A stretch of DNA of 6,051 bases from Spirochaetales bacterium. Its GTDB lineage: Bacteria; Spirochaetota; Spirochaetia; DSM-16054; Sediminispirochaetaceae. The notes beneath the pieces were generated by a model. That model ran no database searches. It saw nothing but the letters and a program-made list of their open reading frames with translations, and had not been told where the DNA came from. The position numbers and the translations under genes are program-made. Shown piece by piece: positions 5,980 through 6,051 of this stretch (its first letter is position 1; each line of letters begins with the position of its first letter). The stretch spans positions 1 through 6,051 of the forward strand of contig JAASTM010000167.1 of assembly GCA_021767325.1 (NCBI GenBank), written 5' to 3'.

Positions 5980-6051
5980 ATGGATGATTCAACACTGCTG
6001 TCAATACAGAACCTTGAGGTGAACTTTTACACTCAGCGCGGCGTGGTGCGG
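5980..6051 (+). CDS. dppD: Dipeptide ABC transporter ATP-binding protein DppD, N-terminal fragment (3' end outside window)
   Basis: Only the first 24 codons are present. After MDDST, the stretch LLSIQNLEVNFYTQRGVVR is the first beta-strand region of peptide-transporter ATPases of the DppD/OppD type; the ...GVV(R/K) followed by AVDGVSF pattern is usual in these proteins. Walker A and the later motifs lie outside the window, so catalytic competence cannot be judged. Position supports the call: it starts 3 nt after dppC with a good Shine-Dalgarno, in the standard dppABCD order. It is expected to bind the EAA loops of DppB/DppC at the cytoplasmic face, and a DppF partner probably follows. Confidence 0.85.
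   Translation, partial: MDDSTLLSIQNLEVNFYTQRGVVR

Noticed and set aside
2287..6051. Oligopeptide (Opp) or nickel (Nik) importer instead of a dipeptide importer
   Set aside because: The gene order would allow it, but the binding protein's C-terminal stretches match DppA more closely than OppA or NikA as I recall them. It remains a weak alternative because no alignment could be run.

Overview
The window looks like ordinary bacterial chromosome with every gene on the + strand. It holds the end of a sensor histidine kinase gene, a major facilitator transporter gene, and then the first four genes of a dipeptide-type ABC importer operon. The host is probably a free-living spirochaete (Spirochaeta-like), but this is an inference. 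It rests on the short signal peptide ending in VFAGGQQE, a style common in spirochaete binding proteins, and on the style of the kinase tail. No rRNA or other phylogenetic marker is present to confirm it.

Positions 1-2147: a 5'-truncated histidine kinase (end of the dimerisation helix, complete ATPase domain, unusual helical tail) is followed after 6 nt by a 395-residue, 12-TM transporter. The transporter carries the conserved positions of the nucleoside:H+ symporter (NupG/XapB) family. The two are probably translated from one message. Positions 2148-2286 are a compact control region: a weak stem-loop that may end the first transcript, a near-consensus sigma-70 promoter, a possible second extended -10 element, and a strong Shine-Dalgarno.

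Positions 2287-6051 encode the importer: a DppA-like periplasmic binding protein, a 115-nt intergenic region with a 13-bp stem-loop, the permeases DppB and DppC (overlapping by 1 nt), and the first 24 codons of a DppD-like ATPase that runs off the end. The working model is that DppA captures dipeptides (or a related ligand such as glutathione or heme) in the periplasm, DppB/DppC form the membrane channel, and DppD, probably with a DppF beyond the window, powers import. The intergenic stem-loop and the stronger codon bias of dppA suggest that far more binding protein than permease is made.

No gene-free stretch exceeds 140 nt. I saw no tRNA, rRNA, CRISPR, insertion sequence or phage feature. 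I did not find an obviously new system. The points most worth a second look are the kinase tail, which appears to lack the receiver domain it usually follows, and the layered regulation around dppA.
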